A DNA stretch of 64,000 nucleotides from JAXMAF01 sp046350555 (GTDB taxonomy: Bacteria > Planctomycetota > Phycisphaerae > Phycisphaerales > SM1A02). The stretch lies in assembly GCA_046350555.1 (NCBI GenBank), contig JAXMAF010000022.1, positions 1 through 64,000 of the forward strand, read 5' to 3'. Shown here piece after piece: positions 45,276-54,696 of this stretch. Position 1 is the first letter of the stretch. Each line of letters begins with the position of its first letter. The notes beneath the pieces are model-generated. The model ran no database searches. It saw only the letters and a list, made by a program, of their open reading frames with translations, and had not been told where the DNA came from. The translations under genes and the position numbers were made by a program.

Positions 45276-46327
45276 AGAAGACCATACCGATCATCGTCGG
45301 GCTCCTGCTGCTGGCCGTGCTGGTGCTCTTCAACACCACGTACACGGTGGCCTTCAACGAGGTGGCGATCAAGACGCGGCTGGGCCGGTCGGAGGGCGTC
45401 GTGCGCGACCCCGGCCTGCACCTCAAGGCGCCGTTCTTCGTCGACCGCGTGACCAAGCTCGATCGGCGGCTGCAACTGGTCGACTCGCCGCTGGAGACCG
45501 CGGCGACGCGCGACGGCGAACAGGTCCTGGCGCAGGCGTTCCTGCTCTGGCGGCTGGCCGAGAGCGACCAGGGCGTCCTCTCCTTCTACGAGGGCTTCGG
45601 CTCGATCGACGAGGCGAGCCGCACGCTCGAGCCGTTGCTGGGAACGTCGCTGCACGTCCTGATCGACTTCGACTTCGGCGATCTCATCGGCCCGACCAAC
45701 CGGCTCCCCGAGGCGGAGCAGCGGATCCTCGCGGAACTCAAGCGATCGATGCCGCCGGGCATCGAGGCCGTGGGCGTCGGGCTCTCGCAGATCGTCCTTC
45801 CGCCGAAGGCGAGCCAGGCGGTCCTGCGGCGCATGATCGCGACGCAGCAGGCGCTGGCGACCCTCGAGCGCAGCCGCGGCGACGCCGAGGCGCAGCTCAT
45901 CCAGTCCGCGGCGGCGACGAAGGCCGACAAGATCCGCGCCTTCGCCGAGCAGCGCGCGAAGGAGATCGAGGCGGAGGGCAACCGCGCCGCCGGCCGCTAC
46001 TTCGAGCAGATGCGCGAGAACCAGTCGCTGGCGATCTTCCTGAGCTGGCTTGACGCGTTCCGCGCGTCGATGAGCGGCAACGCGGTGCTCTTCGCCGACA
46101 CCACGCGCGCCCCGCTGCACCTCTTCGACCTGAACGCGAGGGTCGGGCCCGACGGGATCCCCCTTCCGGCGCGCGAGTTCGACGCGCCGCCGATTGCGCC
46201 GAAGACCACCGATCCGAAGGCCGGCGCAGCCAAGCCCCCCGATGGCAAGACCCCCGATGCGAAGGGCGCCGACGGCAAGGCGCTCGCGGCGCCCGCGACA
46301 CCGTCGACGCCCGGAGGCCCGCGATGA
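45272..46327 (+). CDS. HflC-like SPFH membrane protein
   Basis: Protein of 351 residues. One N-terminal helix (IIVGLLLLAVLVLF), then an SPFH domain in HflC style: VAFNEVAIKTRLGRSEGVVRDPGLHLKAPFFVDRVTKLDRRLQ. A coiled region with QLIQSAAATKADKIRAFAEQRAKEIEAEGNRAA follows, as in HflC. The final about 50 residues are Pro/Lys/Ala-rich and new. HflKC forms a cage around the FtsH protease in E. coli; no ftsH is here. It overlaps both neighbours by four bases (ATGA). Confidence 0.85.
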   Translation: MKKTIPIIVGLLLLAVLVLFNTTYTVAFNEVAIKTRLGRSEGVVRDPGLHLKAPFFVDRVTKLDRRLQLVDSPLETAATRDGEQVLAQAFLLWRLAESDQGVLSFYEGFGSIDEASRTLEPLLGTSLHVLIDFDFGDLIGPTNRLPEAEQRILAELKRSMPPGIEAVGVGLSQIVLPPKASQAVLRRMIATQQALATLERSRGDAEAQLIQSAAATKADKIRAFAEQRAKEIEAEGNRAAGRYFEQMRENQSLAIFLSWLDAFRASMSGNAVLFADTTRAPLHLFDLNARVGPDGIPLPAREFDAPPIAPKTTDPKAGAAKPPDGKTPDAKGADGKALAAPATPSTPGGPR

Positions 46328-47844
46328 GCGCCAACGATCCGCGTCCCGAACCGGGCGACTCGTCCCGGCCATCCGACCAGCAGGGCCGGCCCGAGGGGCT
46401 CGACGATCTCCAGTCGCGCGGCTACGAGACCGAGGCTGCGCCGATGGAGGTCGAGGCGCCGCGCCGCGCCGCCTCGGCGCAGTTCGTCGTCGACGACCAG
46501 GTCGGCGCCGAGGCGACGCTCCGCGCCGCGATGGATCCCGCGAACCAGTCGCTCACCGAGGCGCTTCGGCTGAGCTACCGCCTGCTCCAGGTGGTGATCC
46601 TGGTGCTCGTCGTGCTCTTCCTCTTCTCCGGCTTCCAGACGGTGCAGGAGGGCTCGACCGGCGTGCGCACGCTCTTCGGCCGCATCGTCGGCGAGCCGGG
46701 ACAGGAGCAGCTCGGCCCCGGTCTGACGCCCTTCTGGCCCTATCCCGCCGGCGAGATCGTGACCCTTCCGCTCAAGCGCAGCGTCGAGGTCAACCAGACC
46801 TTCTGGCCGATGTTCCGGCGCGGCGACACCACGATCGAGCAGGCGATGGAGCGGGCGAGCGACAACGACATGCTCAAGCCCGGCGTCGACGGCTCGCTCA
46901 TCACCGCGGACGGCGACCTCGTGCATGTGCGCATCGCCGCCGAGTACACCATCGACGACGCCGTCGACTTCCTGGCGCGCATCGAGCCGTCGAAGGCCGA
47001 CAAGCTCGTGCAGCGCGTGCTCCAGCGCGCCGCGGTGCACACCGCCGCGTCGATGCCCGCCGTGGACATCATCGAGGCCCGCGAGGAACCCGTGCTGGCG
47101 CTCAAGAACCGCGCCCAGCAGACGCTCAACGACCTCCGCAGCGGGCTGACCCTCGTCGATCCGAGCCTTCCGCAGCGGTCGTTCCCGCTGCCGGTGCGCA
47201 AGGAGATGCCCAAGGTCCAGGCGGCGCGGCAGGATGCGCAGTCGGCCGTGGTGAAGGCGACCGAGGAGGCGGAGAAGTCCCTCACCGGCGTCGCGGGCGA
47301 GCGGTACCAGGACCTCGTCGATCGCATCCGCGCGTATGAGAACGCCATCTCGGCGGGCGACGACACGGGCGCCGAGGCGACGATCGCCGCGATCGTCGCG
47401 CAGCTCGAAGCGCCGGTCACCTCCGGCGAGGCGTCCCGCATCCTCGGGCGCGCAAAGGCGTACCAGTCGCAGATCGACGCGACGGTCGGCAACGACTACC
47501 GGCGCTACATGAGCCTCGTCCCGGCGTATCGCGAGAACCCGCGGCTGCTGGTCAACAACCTCTGGCTCGAGGCGTACCAGTCCGTTCTCGAGGAGCCGCT
47601 GCTGGAGATCGTGAGCGTGCCCTTCGACGTGGGCTCGCTCCAGATCGCGGCGAAGAGCAGCGCCGATCTCATGCAGGAACGCCGCCGGGCGGAGATCGAG
47701 CGGCGCAAGAACGAGGCGAACCAGGCGGCGCTCATGGGCGGCCCGTACCTGCAATGGGGCAGGGACACCGCCGGCCCGGGCGAGAAGAACCGACGCCTCA
47801 ATCGCACGGGGCAGGCCGGATTCGGAAGGGGAGGCGGATCGTGA
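46324..47844 (+). CDS. Second HflK-like SPFH membrane protein
   Basis: Protein of 506 residues with a soluble N-terminus of about 85 residues, one membrane helix (VVILVLVVLFLFSGF) and an SPFH domain (QEGSTGVRTLFGRIVGEPGQEQLGPGLTPFWPYP, LVHVRIAAEYTIDD). A helical C-terminal part includes ADLMQERRRAEIERRKNEANQ. It is clearly related to the two preceding SPFH proteins but not a recent copy. Three different SPFH genes in one operon suggests a mixed oligomer. ATGA overlap with the preceding stop; the ABC ATPase starts 12 bases after. Confidence 0.82.
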   Translation: MSANDPRPEPGDSSRPSDQQGRPEGLDDLQSRGYETEAAPMEVEAPRRAASAQFVVDDQVGAEATLRAAMDPANQSLTEALRLSYRLLQVVILVLVVLFLFSGFQTVQEGSTGVRTLFGRIVGEPGQEQLGPGLTPFWPYPAGEIVTLPLKRSVEVNQTFWPMFRRGDTTIEQAMERASDNDMLKPGVDGSLITADGDLVHVRIAAEYTIDDAVDFLARIEPSKADKLVQRVLQRAAVHTAASMPAVDIIEAREEPVLALKNRAQQTLNDLRSGLTLVDPSLPQRSFPLPVRKEMPKVQAARQDAQSAVVKATEEAEKSLTGVAGERYQDLVDRIRAYENAISAGDDTGAEATIAAIVAQLEAPVTSGEASRILGRAKAYQSQIDATVGNDYRRYMSLVPAYRENPRLLVNNLWLEAYQSVLEEPLLEIVSVPFDVGSLQIAAKSSADLMQERRRAEIERRKNEANQAALMGGPYLQWGRDTAGPGEKNRRLNRTGQAGFGRGGGS

Positions 47845-47856
47845 CCATGTTCCCCG

Positions 47857-49275
47857 GTGCATTCCTTGCCGGCCAGCCCGGCGCTCTCGCCCGGCTCGCG
47901 AGGCGGCTCGTCGCCGGGACCGCGCGCGAACGCGTCCGGCGCGGCGCCCGCCGGCGCACCGGACGGGCGTCCGCGCGCCCGCGAGGGCGCGGCGCCGGTC
48001 ATCGAGGCGATCGGGCTGACGCGCGTCTTCCGCGACTTCTGGATGCGCCAGAAGGCCCGCGCCGTCGACAGCATCGACTTCGTCGTCAACGAGCACGAGG
48101 TCTTCGGGCTGCTCGGACCCAACGGCAGCGGCAAGAGCACGACGATCAAGATGATCCTCGGCCTGCTGCACGTGACCGCGGGACGGCTCACCGTCTTCGG
48201 GCGCCAGCCGACCGACGTCGCCGTGAAGCGGCGCATCGGCTACCTGCCCGAGGAGTCGTACATGTACCGGTTCCTCAATCCGGTCGAGACGCTCGACTAC
48301 TACGGCAAGCTCTTCGGCCTCGAGCGCACCACGCGCCGGCGCCGCATCGACGAGCTGCTGGACATGGTCGGTCTCTCGCAGGTGGCCCATCGCGCCGTCG
48401 GCGAGTTCTCCAAGGGCATGGCCCGCCGACTCGGCCTCGCCCAGGCGCTCATCAACGATCCGGACCTGCTGATCCTCGACGAGCCGACGTCGGGGCTCGA
48501 TCCCATCGGCACGCGCCAGGTGAAGGACCTGCTGCTCGAGCTTGGACGGCGCGGCAAGACGATCGTCCTCTCCTCGCACCTGCTCGCCGACGTCGAGGAC
48601 GTCTGCGACCGCATGGTCGTGCTCTACGGCGGCAAGATCCGCGCCGAGGGCACCGCCGAGGAACTGCTCAGCGACACGGAGAAGACGGTCATCCAGACGG
48701 AGCGGCTCGCGCCGGAGACGATCGCCCGCATCGAGCGGGTGCTCGAGCAGGACGGCATGTCGATCGACCGCGTCCAGGCGCCGCGACAGAAGCTCGAGGA
48801 TCTCTTCATGGAGATCGTCGAGCAGGCGCGGCGCGAGCAGGTCGCGACGAGCGGCGCCCTGCATGGCGGCAAGACCGCCGCGTTCCTGCTCGGCGAGGAG
48901 GAACGCGAGAAGGCCCAGGGCGGACAGCTCATCGAGGCGCTCGTGCGCGAACGGCTGGAGCCCGAGGCCCGCGCCGTGGAACGGCCCGCGGCGGCGCCCG
49001 GCGCCGCCGACGCAGCGGTCGGACCGCGCGCCGACGTGCTCGAAGATCTCATGGGAGGAAGGCCCGCGACGCCCGTGACGCCCGCCTCGGGGCCCGGGCC
49101 CGGCGCGGCTTCCAAGGCCGCTGCGCCGGGGGCCGAGCCGAAGCGTGGCGGCGCGACGGATCCGCGCCGTCCTCCCGCGCAGCCGCCCGCGCCGGCGGAT
49201 GTCGACCGTTCCGTGATCGATTCGCTTCTCGACGGTCCGGACGATTCCGGGCGCGACCGCAAGGCGAAGTCCTGA
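47857..49275 (+). CDS. ABC transporter ATP-binding protein with C-terminal extension
   Basis: ABC ATPase of 472 residues. The nucleotide-binding domain (about 50-270) has Walker A GLLGPNGSGKSTTIK, a signature GEFSKGMARRLGLAQ in place of LSGGQ, Walker B LLILDEPTSGLDP and the His switch VLSSHLLADVED. About 170 further residues, partly low complexity, end DRKAKS. The GTG at 47857 is the earliest usable start in this frame; an ATG at 47847 lies in another frame with a reasonable leader (MFPGAFLAGQPGALARL), so a small indel or another start is possible. It should drive the permease at 49298 and maybe that at 41662. Confidence 0.85.
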   Translation: MHSLPASPALSPGSRGGSSPGPRANASGAAPAGAPDGRPRAREGAAPVIEAIGLTRVFRDFWMRQKARAVDSIDFVVNEHEVFGLLGPNGSGKSTTIKMILGLLHVTAGRLTVFGRQPTDVAVKRRIGYLPEESYMYRFLNPVETLDYYGKLFGLERTTRRRRIDELLDMVGLSQVAHRAVGEFSKGMARRLGLAQALINDPDLLILDEPTSGLDPIGTRQVKDLLLELGRRGKTIVLSSHLLADVEDVCDRMVVLYGGKIRAEGTAEELLSDTEKTVIQTERLAPETIARIERVLEQDGMSIDRVQAPRQKLEDLFMEIVEQARREQVATSGALHGGKTAAFLLGEEEREKAQGGQLIEALVRERLEPEARAVERPAAAPGAADAAVGPRADVLEDLMGGRPATPVTPASGPGPGAASKAAAPGAEPKRGGATDPRRPPAQPPAPADVDRSVIDSLLDGPDDSGRDRKAKS

Positions 49276-49297
49276 CGCCGTCCACGGTTCATCGAGC

Positions 49298-51328
49298 ATG
49301 CTCAAGAACATCGTCGCCCTCTATCGCCGCTTCGACCGCGCCGCCCAGCGGCGCGGGACGAAGGTTGCGCTCTCGATCGTCGCCCTCGTCGCGACGGCGG
49401 CGATCCTCTTCCCGATCGTGCAGGCCGCGTCGCGCTTCGCATCGATGCGTTCGGGGCTGCTCGCCGAGATCCAGGGCAAGAGCATCGTCGCCAAGGATCC
49501 GGCGGCGCTTCAGCTTCGCGACTTCGGAACGGTGAGCTTCAACGGCCGCGACTACGGCGGAGCGGAGATCAAGTCGCTCGGCGAGCTGCTCTTCGACGCG
49601 AGCGGTCAGGTCAACGCCCCGGCGCGGCTCGTGGACCTGATGCTGGTGCGCGAGCGGCCGCGCTGGGCGCCCGAGTTCCTGCTTCAGCAGGCGGGCACTC
49701 TCTGGTTCGTCGCGCTGGTCCTGCTCGCCTGGCTCCAGATCATCGTCTGGGTGGGGCTGGTGGCGCCGTTCACGGTCGTCGTCCTGGCGACGGCGGCCGT
49801 CGCGACACCGCTGCTCGCCCTGGGCGCCACCGGCGGGGCCGTCGCCGTGGGCGGCATCGGACTGCTCACCTTCAGCTTCGTGCTGCTGCTTCGCCTGCTC
49901 CTGCTGGCGCTGCAATGGCCGGCGCAGCCCTTCGCGGTCGCGCACACCGTCGTGAAGGAGGCGGTGCGCCTCAACATCTCGCTGGCGTTCATCATCGTCC
50001 TGCTCGTGGCGCTGCCGCTGATTCCCCTCTGGATCGACGCCGCCCAGCCGCTGCGATACCAGGTGCAGACGTTCATCAGCCGGTCGCTGACCCTGACCTA
50101 CGTCGCCGCGGCGTGCATGACCCTGCTGCTCTCCTGCGCCACGGTCTCCTTCGAGATCCGCGACCGCCAGATCTGGCAGCTCATGACCAAGCCGCTCGGC
50201 AGGCTGCGGTACCTCGTCGGGAAGTTCATCGGCGTGGCGGCGCTCAACGTGGTGCTCCTGGCGATCTGCGGCATCTCCATCTTCGTCTTCGTGCAGTACC
50301 TGCGGACGCGGCCGGCCGCGGACATGTTCGACGCCGCCGCGGTGCGCGACGAGGTGCTCACGGCGCGCAGCGACGTGCGGCCGGTCTACCAGCCGCTCTC
50401 GCGCGACGAGCTCATCAAGAAGGTCGACGACGCGATCGCCAACGACTCGATCCTCAAGGCGGAGATCGAGACCGGACAGCGCAGCGAGGCCGATGCGCGG
50501 CGCGCCCTTGCGGTGAAGATGCAGACCGAACACCTCGCGCGGCAGCGGCAGGTCGCCCCAGGGGAGAAGAAGACCTTCGTCTTCCACGGCCTGAGCCGGG
50601 CCAGGGCGCTCGGGGCGCCGATCACGCTGCGCTACCTCTTCTACTGCGGCACCTCCGACTCGCACGAGACGCATCCGGTCATCTTCGAGTTCGCGGGCCT
50701 CGAGACGCCCATCGCCCGCAAGTACGTTCCCGCGCAGAGCCACGTGCTGAGCGTGCCCTCCTCGGTGGTGCAGCCGAGCGGAGACGTCGAGCTCTCGATC
50801 TACAACATGGGCTTCGACGAGATGCGGCAGGAGTTCTACCCGGCCCAGTACACGATCACCTTCGACGCGAAGGACTTCGAGCTGCTCTACAAGGTCGCCG
50901 ACTTCGAGTGGAACTTCGCGCGGGCGATGGTGGTCCTCTGGATCAAGCTCGCGTTCCTGGCGATGCTGGGCGTCTGCGCGGCGACGTTTCTGAGCTTCCC
51001 GGTGGCCTGCATCCTCTCGTTCACGGTCTTCCTGATCGGGAGCATGGCGCCATTCATCGCCGAGTCGCTCGAGTACTGGAACGTCGACAGCGCGTGGCGG
51101 GTCGACCAGATGACGGTTGTCGGCATCGCCACCGGCTCGGAATGGCTCTTGCGCACGTTCGGCTCCCTTCGGCCGACGCAGGCGCTCGTGGAGGGTCGGC
51201 TCATCCCGGTGAAGGAGGTGCTCATGGCGCTCTTCGTGGTCGGCGTCGTCTGGTGCGGCGTGGTGCTGGTCGCCGGCTGGCTCGCCTTCCGCCGGCGCGA
51301 GCTGGCGATCTACAGCGGGCAGGGTTGA
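49298..51328 (+). CDS. Large ABC-2 type permease with internal soluble domain
   Basis: Membrane protein of 676 residues. One helix near the N-terminus and a group at about 125-280 are followed by SFEIRDRQIWQLMTKPLGRLRYLVGKFIGVAALN, the same motif as in the permease at 41662. A soluble insert of about 230 residues (about 355-540) rich in beta strands comes next, probably outside the cytoplasm. Four more helices end the protein. Only the first and last parts match ABC-2 permeases in length. It lies 22 bp after the ATPase gene. Confidence 0.82.
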   Translation: MLKNIVALYRRFDRAAQRRGTKVALSIVALVATAAILFPIVQAASRFASMRSGLLAEIQGKSIVAKDPAALQLRDFGTVSFNGRDYGGAEIKSLGELLFDASGQVNAPARLVDLMLVRERPRWAPEFLLQQAGTLWFVALVLLAWLQIIVWVGLVAPFTVVVLATAAVATPLLALGATGGAVAVGGIGLLTFSFVLLLRLLLLALQWPAQPFAVAHTVVKEAVRLNISLAFIIVLLVALPLIPLWIDAAQPLRYQVQTFISRSLTLTYVAAACMTLLLSCATVSFEIRDRQIWQLMTKPLGRLRYLVGKFIGVAALNVVLLAICGISIFVFVQYLRTRPAADMFDAAAVRDEVLTARSDVRPVYQPLSRDELIKKVDDAIANDSILKAEIETGQRSEADARRALAVKMQTEHLARQRQVAPGEKKTFVFHGLSRARALGAPITLRYLFYCGTSDSHETHPVIFEFAGLETPIARKYVPAQSHVLSVPSSVVQPSGDVELSIYNMGFDEMRQEFYPAQYTITFDAKDFELLYKVADFEWNFARAMVVLWIKLAFLAMLGVCAATFLSFPVACILSFTVFLIGSMAPFIAESLEYWNVDSAWRVDQMTVVGIATGSEWLLRTFGSLRPTQALVEGRLIPVKEVLMALFVVGVVWCGVVLVAGWLAFRRRELAIYSGQG

Positions 51329-51487
51329 TCGGCGCGCGACGCAGCGGCGTGCCGAGGCCGGCGCACGCACCTTGCATGGACCGGACGCGTATGAACGTCA
51401 CGACCCCGACCATCCCCGCCTCCCGATCCCGCGCCGCCGGCGCGCCCTGACCTCCGTCGCCCGCTCTCCGTCGCGTCGCCAACCGCC

Positions 51488-53716
51488 ATGCCCACCCGCG
51501 TCATCCAGGCTCTCGCGCTCGCGCTGGCGCTCATCCTCGCCACGTCGGCCGGGGCGCTCCTGCCGCGGTTGCTGCGCATCGCCGAGTCGGCCACGCTGCG
51601 CTACACCGACATCGCCGTCGAAGGCGCGCCGCCGATCGTGCAGATCGGCACCGCCATCGGCGCCCTGCGCGGGATCATCGTCGACTACCTCTGGCTGAAG
51701 GTGAACGCCCGCAAGGAGAAGGGGCTCTTCTACGAGCTCATGGCCGACTCGGAGCTGATCACCAAGCTCCAGCCGCGCTTCGCGGAGGTGTGGGGATTCC
51801 TCGGTCACAACATGGCGTACAACGTCTCGGTGATGACCAACACCCCCGAGGAGCGGTGGGAGTGGGTCAACGCCGGGATCCGGCTCGTTCGGGAGCAGGG
51901 CCTCCGATACAACCCCAATGACGTCGTCCTCCACAAGGAGCTCGCCTTCTGGTTCGCGCACAAGATCGACGGCGTCTCCGACGACGCGCACTTCTACTAC
52001 AAGCGGCAGTTCGCCGACGAATGGCACCTGCTGCTCGGTCCGCCGCCGCCGAGCCATGCGGCGCGGGTGGCGTGGATCAAGGAGATCGCCGACGCCGCCG
52101 ACACGCTGGACGAGGCCATCGACGGACGGCCGGCGCTCGTGGCGCCGGTCGAGCTCGTCGGCAAGCTCGCCGACGACCTGCGCATCGCCGCCGAGCGGGT
52201 CGCCGAGCGCGAGAAGGGCCGCCGCATGACCGGCCGCGAGGTGGAGGCGCTGCTTCGGCCGACGATCGAGGCCTCGGACGCGTCGACCGCCGTGCAGAAC
52301 GAACTGCGCCGCATCCTGCTCACCTCCGACGATGCGCCGTCGGCGGTGGCCAACCTGCGGCGCGTGGAGGCCGCCGGCGGCGAGTTGATTCCGGCGCTGC
52401 CGCCGAATCCCAAGGTGCGCGAGCTGGTCGACCGGCTCACGAAGGACCTGGAGCCGTTCGGCGCGCGCTTCGCCTTCCGGCCCGACCGCGAGTTCGTCTC
52501 CAACTACGGCCGCTGGGCGGCGGTGGCGGCGAGCAACTACGCCAAGCTGCTCGGACTCGAGCAGCGCTTCATGGCCAACGATCCGGTCTTCAAGGTCTTC
52601 CAGGAGCTCGGCGCCGACCCGCAGTTCGCCGGCGCGTGGAAGACCCTGATGGCCCACCTGCGCCGGCGGGCGCTGCTGGACCAGTACAACATGGATCCGC
52701 GGCTCATGTACGAGTACACGCGCGACCTCGGCCCGCTCGACTGGCGCCATCCGCAGAGCCACGCGCTCTTCTGGTCGCGCCGCGGCGGCCAGTTCGGCAC
52801 GAAGCGGTACGAGAACGAGGACGAGGTCTACAAGCTGCTCAACAACGACCGGCTCCAGATCCAGGCGATGCAGGCGCTCGCCCGATCGGGCCTGATGAGC
52901 GTCGACCCGTTCTCCAACGACAATCCCGGCCGCCTCAACGACATCCGCTGGATCGGCGTCATCGACCGCTACTTCCGCGTGCTCTACGACCGCTACTACG
53001 GAACGCGCGGCACCGGAAGCGACACCTTCACGAACTTCCACGAGAACTTCATGAAGCAGGCGGTGCGCGAGCTCTACCGCGCCGGCGACCGCGAGGGCGC
53101 GCAGGCGATCCTCGACGAGCTGGACAAGCTCTACGGCTCCAGCGGCCTGGTGCCCAACGGCTTCTACCGGCGCCCGCTGGAGGTCGTCGTCCAGGAGGTG
53201 ACGTATGGCGAGTACGAGTACCAGCCCGAGGTCGCCCGGAGCGACGTCTATTCGGCGCTTCAGCGCGGCTTCCGCGAAGGCGTCCTGCTGCGGCGTCCGG
53301 AGGTGCTCCAGGAGGCGATGAAGTTCGCCGCCCAGGTGACGCGCTACTTCAAGACTACGAAGTACACCGACTTCGTCAACAAGATGGGCGAGTCCCGGCT
53401 CGGTGCGCTCATCGGCACGCTCGATTCGAGCGTGCGCGACGTGCTCGAGGCCGTGCTCGTCGACCGCTCGTCGCCCCTGCTGGAACGGCTCTTCATCTAC
53501 AACGGCATCGACGAGGCGCAGAAGCGGCTGGTCTACGACCGGGTCAAGCCGGCGATCGAGGCGGAGTTCAACGCCGACCAGGTGGCCAGCGCGCTCCAGT
53601 TCGCCCAGGCGTTCCCGGAGCCGCCGGGCATGGAGGCGTATCGCGCCGAACTGGCCGCGGAGGCCGCGAGGCGCGAGAAGGGCGACCAGTCCAAGAGCGA
53701 GATGGAGCGAAAGTAG
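51488..53716 (+). CDS. Large envelope protein of a planctomycete-type family, function unknown
   Basis: Protein of 742 residues. An N-terminal anchor or signal helix (VIQALALALALILATSAGALL) is followed by LRGIIVDYLWLKVNARKEKGLFYELMADSELITKLQPRFAEVWGFLGHNMAYNVSV, a helical-repeat-like start. A charged body with PEERWEWVNAGIRLVREQGLRYNP and ISDDAHFYYKRQ-type segments (here VSDDAHFYYKRQF) follows. I recall similar uncharacterised proteins beside ABC-2 permeases in other planctomycetes, but I cannot check it. It is the last gene of the SPFH-ABC operon, 159 bp after the permease. No catalytic motif is seen. Confidence 0.75.
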   Translation: MPTRVIQALALALALILATSAGALLPRLLRIAESATLRYTDIAVEGAPPIVQIGTAIGALRGIIVDYLWLKVNARKEKGLFYELMADSELITKLQPRFAEVWGFLGHNMAYNVSVMTNTPEERWEWVNAGIRLVREQGLRYNPNDVVLHKELAFWFAHKIDGVSDDAHFYYKRQFADEWHLLLGPPPPSHAARVAWIKEIADAADTLDEAIDGRPALVAPVELVGKLADDLRIAAERVAEREKGRRMTGREVEALLRPTIEASDASTAVQNELRRILLTSDDAPSAVANLRRVEAAGGELIPALPPNPKVRELVDRLTKDLEPFGARFAFRPDREFVSNYGRWAAVAASNYAKLLGLEQRFMANDPVFKVFQELGADPQFAGAWKTLMAHLRRRALLDQYNMDPRLMYEYTRDLGPLDWRHPQSHALFWSRRGGQFGTKRYENEDEVYKLLNNDRLQIQAMQALARSGLMSVDPFSNDNPGRLNDIRWIGVIDRYFRVLYDRYYGTRGTGSDTFTNFHENFMKQAVRELYRAGDREGAQAILDELDKLYGSSGLVPNGFYRRPLEVVVQEVTYGEYEYQPEVARSDVYSALQRGFREGVLLRRPEVLQEAMKFAAQVTRYFKTTKYTDFVNKMGESRLGALIGTLDSSVRDVLEAVLVDRSSPLLERLFIYNGIDEAQKRLVYDRVKPAIEAEFNADQVASALQFAQAFPEPPGMEAYRAELAAEAARREKGDQSKSEMERK

Positions 53717-53734
53717 GCGTGCGCGCGGCGCGGG

Positions 53735-54418
53735 TCAGTGATCGCGAACAGCGTTGCGCACCCGGCCGACACCGGTGATCTCCACCTCGACCACATCGCC
53801 GTCTTTCAGGAACCTTGGCGGCGTTCGACCGGCGCCGACGCCGGCCGGCGTGCCCGTGAGAATCACGGTGCCGGCCAGCAGCGTCATGCCGCGCGAGAGC
53901 TCGCTCACGAGCCTCGCCACGCCGAAGAGCATGTTGGCGGTGGATTCGTCCTGCACCACCTCGCCGTTGAGGCGAGTGACGAGCCGGAGCCTCTGCGGAT
54001 CGGGCACCGACGCGGCGGGCTTCACGGCGCCGATCGGGCAGAAGGTGTCGAAGCTCTTTCCGCGGCAGAACTGGCCGCCCGAGCCGGACTTCTGCCACCA
54101 GCGGGCGCTCACGTCGTTGGCGGCGGCGTAGCCACCCACGACCGCGAGCGCCTCGCGCTCGCTCACGTCGCGCGCGTCGCGCCCGAGGACGACGGCGAGC
54201 TCGCCCTCGTAGTCCACCTGCGACGGCCCGCCGAAGCCGGGATCGCGGCAGCACGCGGGGATCGCGATCGCCTCGCCGTCGCCGACCACGCTCGCGGGGT
54301 TCTTCATGAAGACGAGCGGATGCGTCGGGATCTCGTTGCCGAGTTCCTTCGCGTGCTCGGCGTAGTTGCGGCCGACGCAGAGGATGGCCGGGGGCAGCGA
54401 TCGGATGTGTGCCGTCAT
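53735..54418 (-). CDS. Fumarylacetoacetate hydrolase family protein
   Basis: FAH-fold metal enzyme of 227 residues. Signatures: ILCVGRNYAEHAKELG, PLVFMKNPASVVGDG, VDYEGELAVVLGRDARDV (metal-binding Glu-x-Glu), AANDVSARWWQ, GKSFDTFCPIG and TVILTGTPAGVGAG. It fits the acylpyruvase/isomerase branch (HpcE-like), which handles 2-keto acids in aromatic breakdown. No aromatic pathway genes are near. Its ATG shares ATGA with the stop of yidD, so it is at the end of the rnpA-yidD run. Confidence 0.88.
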   Translation of the reverse strand: MTAHIRSLPPAILCVGRNYAEHAKELGNEIPTHPLVFMKNPASVVGDGEAIAIPACCRDPGFGGPSQVDYEGELAVVLGRDARDVSEREALAVVGGYAAANDVSARWWQKSGSGGQFCRGKSFDTFCPIGAVKPAASVPDPQRLRLVTRLNGEVVQDESTANMLFGVARLVSELSRGMTLLAGTVILTGTPAGVGAGRTPPRFLKDGDVVEVEITGVGRVRNAVRDH

Positions 54419-54696
54419 GGGGATGGCGGCGTAGGTTCAGCGGGCCCGCGGGCCGGGCGGCGGACGGGGTCGTCTCCGCACGGACCCCATGGGTGGCATC
54501 TCGCGAGCCGCCGCAGCGCCAGCCACGATCCGCGCAGGGCGCCGTGGCTCGAGAGCGCCTCGAGCGCGTACTGCGAGCACGTGGGATGGAACCGGCACTG
54601 GCCGCCGAGCAGGTGCGCCAGCGTGCACTGGTATGCGCGGACGAGCGCCATGAGCGCGAGCGCAGCGAGGGAGGGACGTGCGGCCGGTTCAGCCAT
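54415..54696 (-). CDS. yidD: Membrane protein insertion efficiency factor
   Basis: YidD of 93 residues. The diagnostic cysteine-rich core CRFHPTCSQYALEAL is present with YQCTLAHLLGG before it and RLARCHPWGPCGDDPV after. It lies between rnpA (8-bp overlap) and the FAH gene. The yidC gene that usually follows is not here. It is thought to help YidC insert inner-membrane proteins. Confidence 0.93.
   Translation of the reverse strand: MAEPAARPSLAALALMALVRAYQCTLAHLLGGQCRFHPTCSQYALEALSSHGALRGSWLALRRLARCHPWGPCGDDPVRRPARGPAEPTPPSP

Noticed and set aside
45997..49311. 1,104-codon minus-strand frame over the SPFH and ABC genes
   Set aside because: High GC leaves the opposite strand open. The plus strand shows SPFH and ABC motifs and overlapping starts; the minus product has none.
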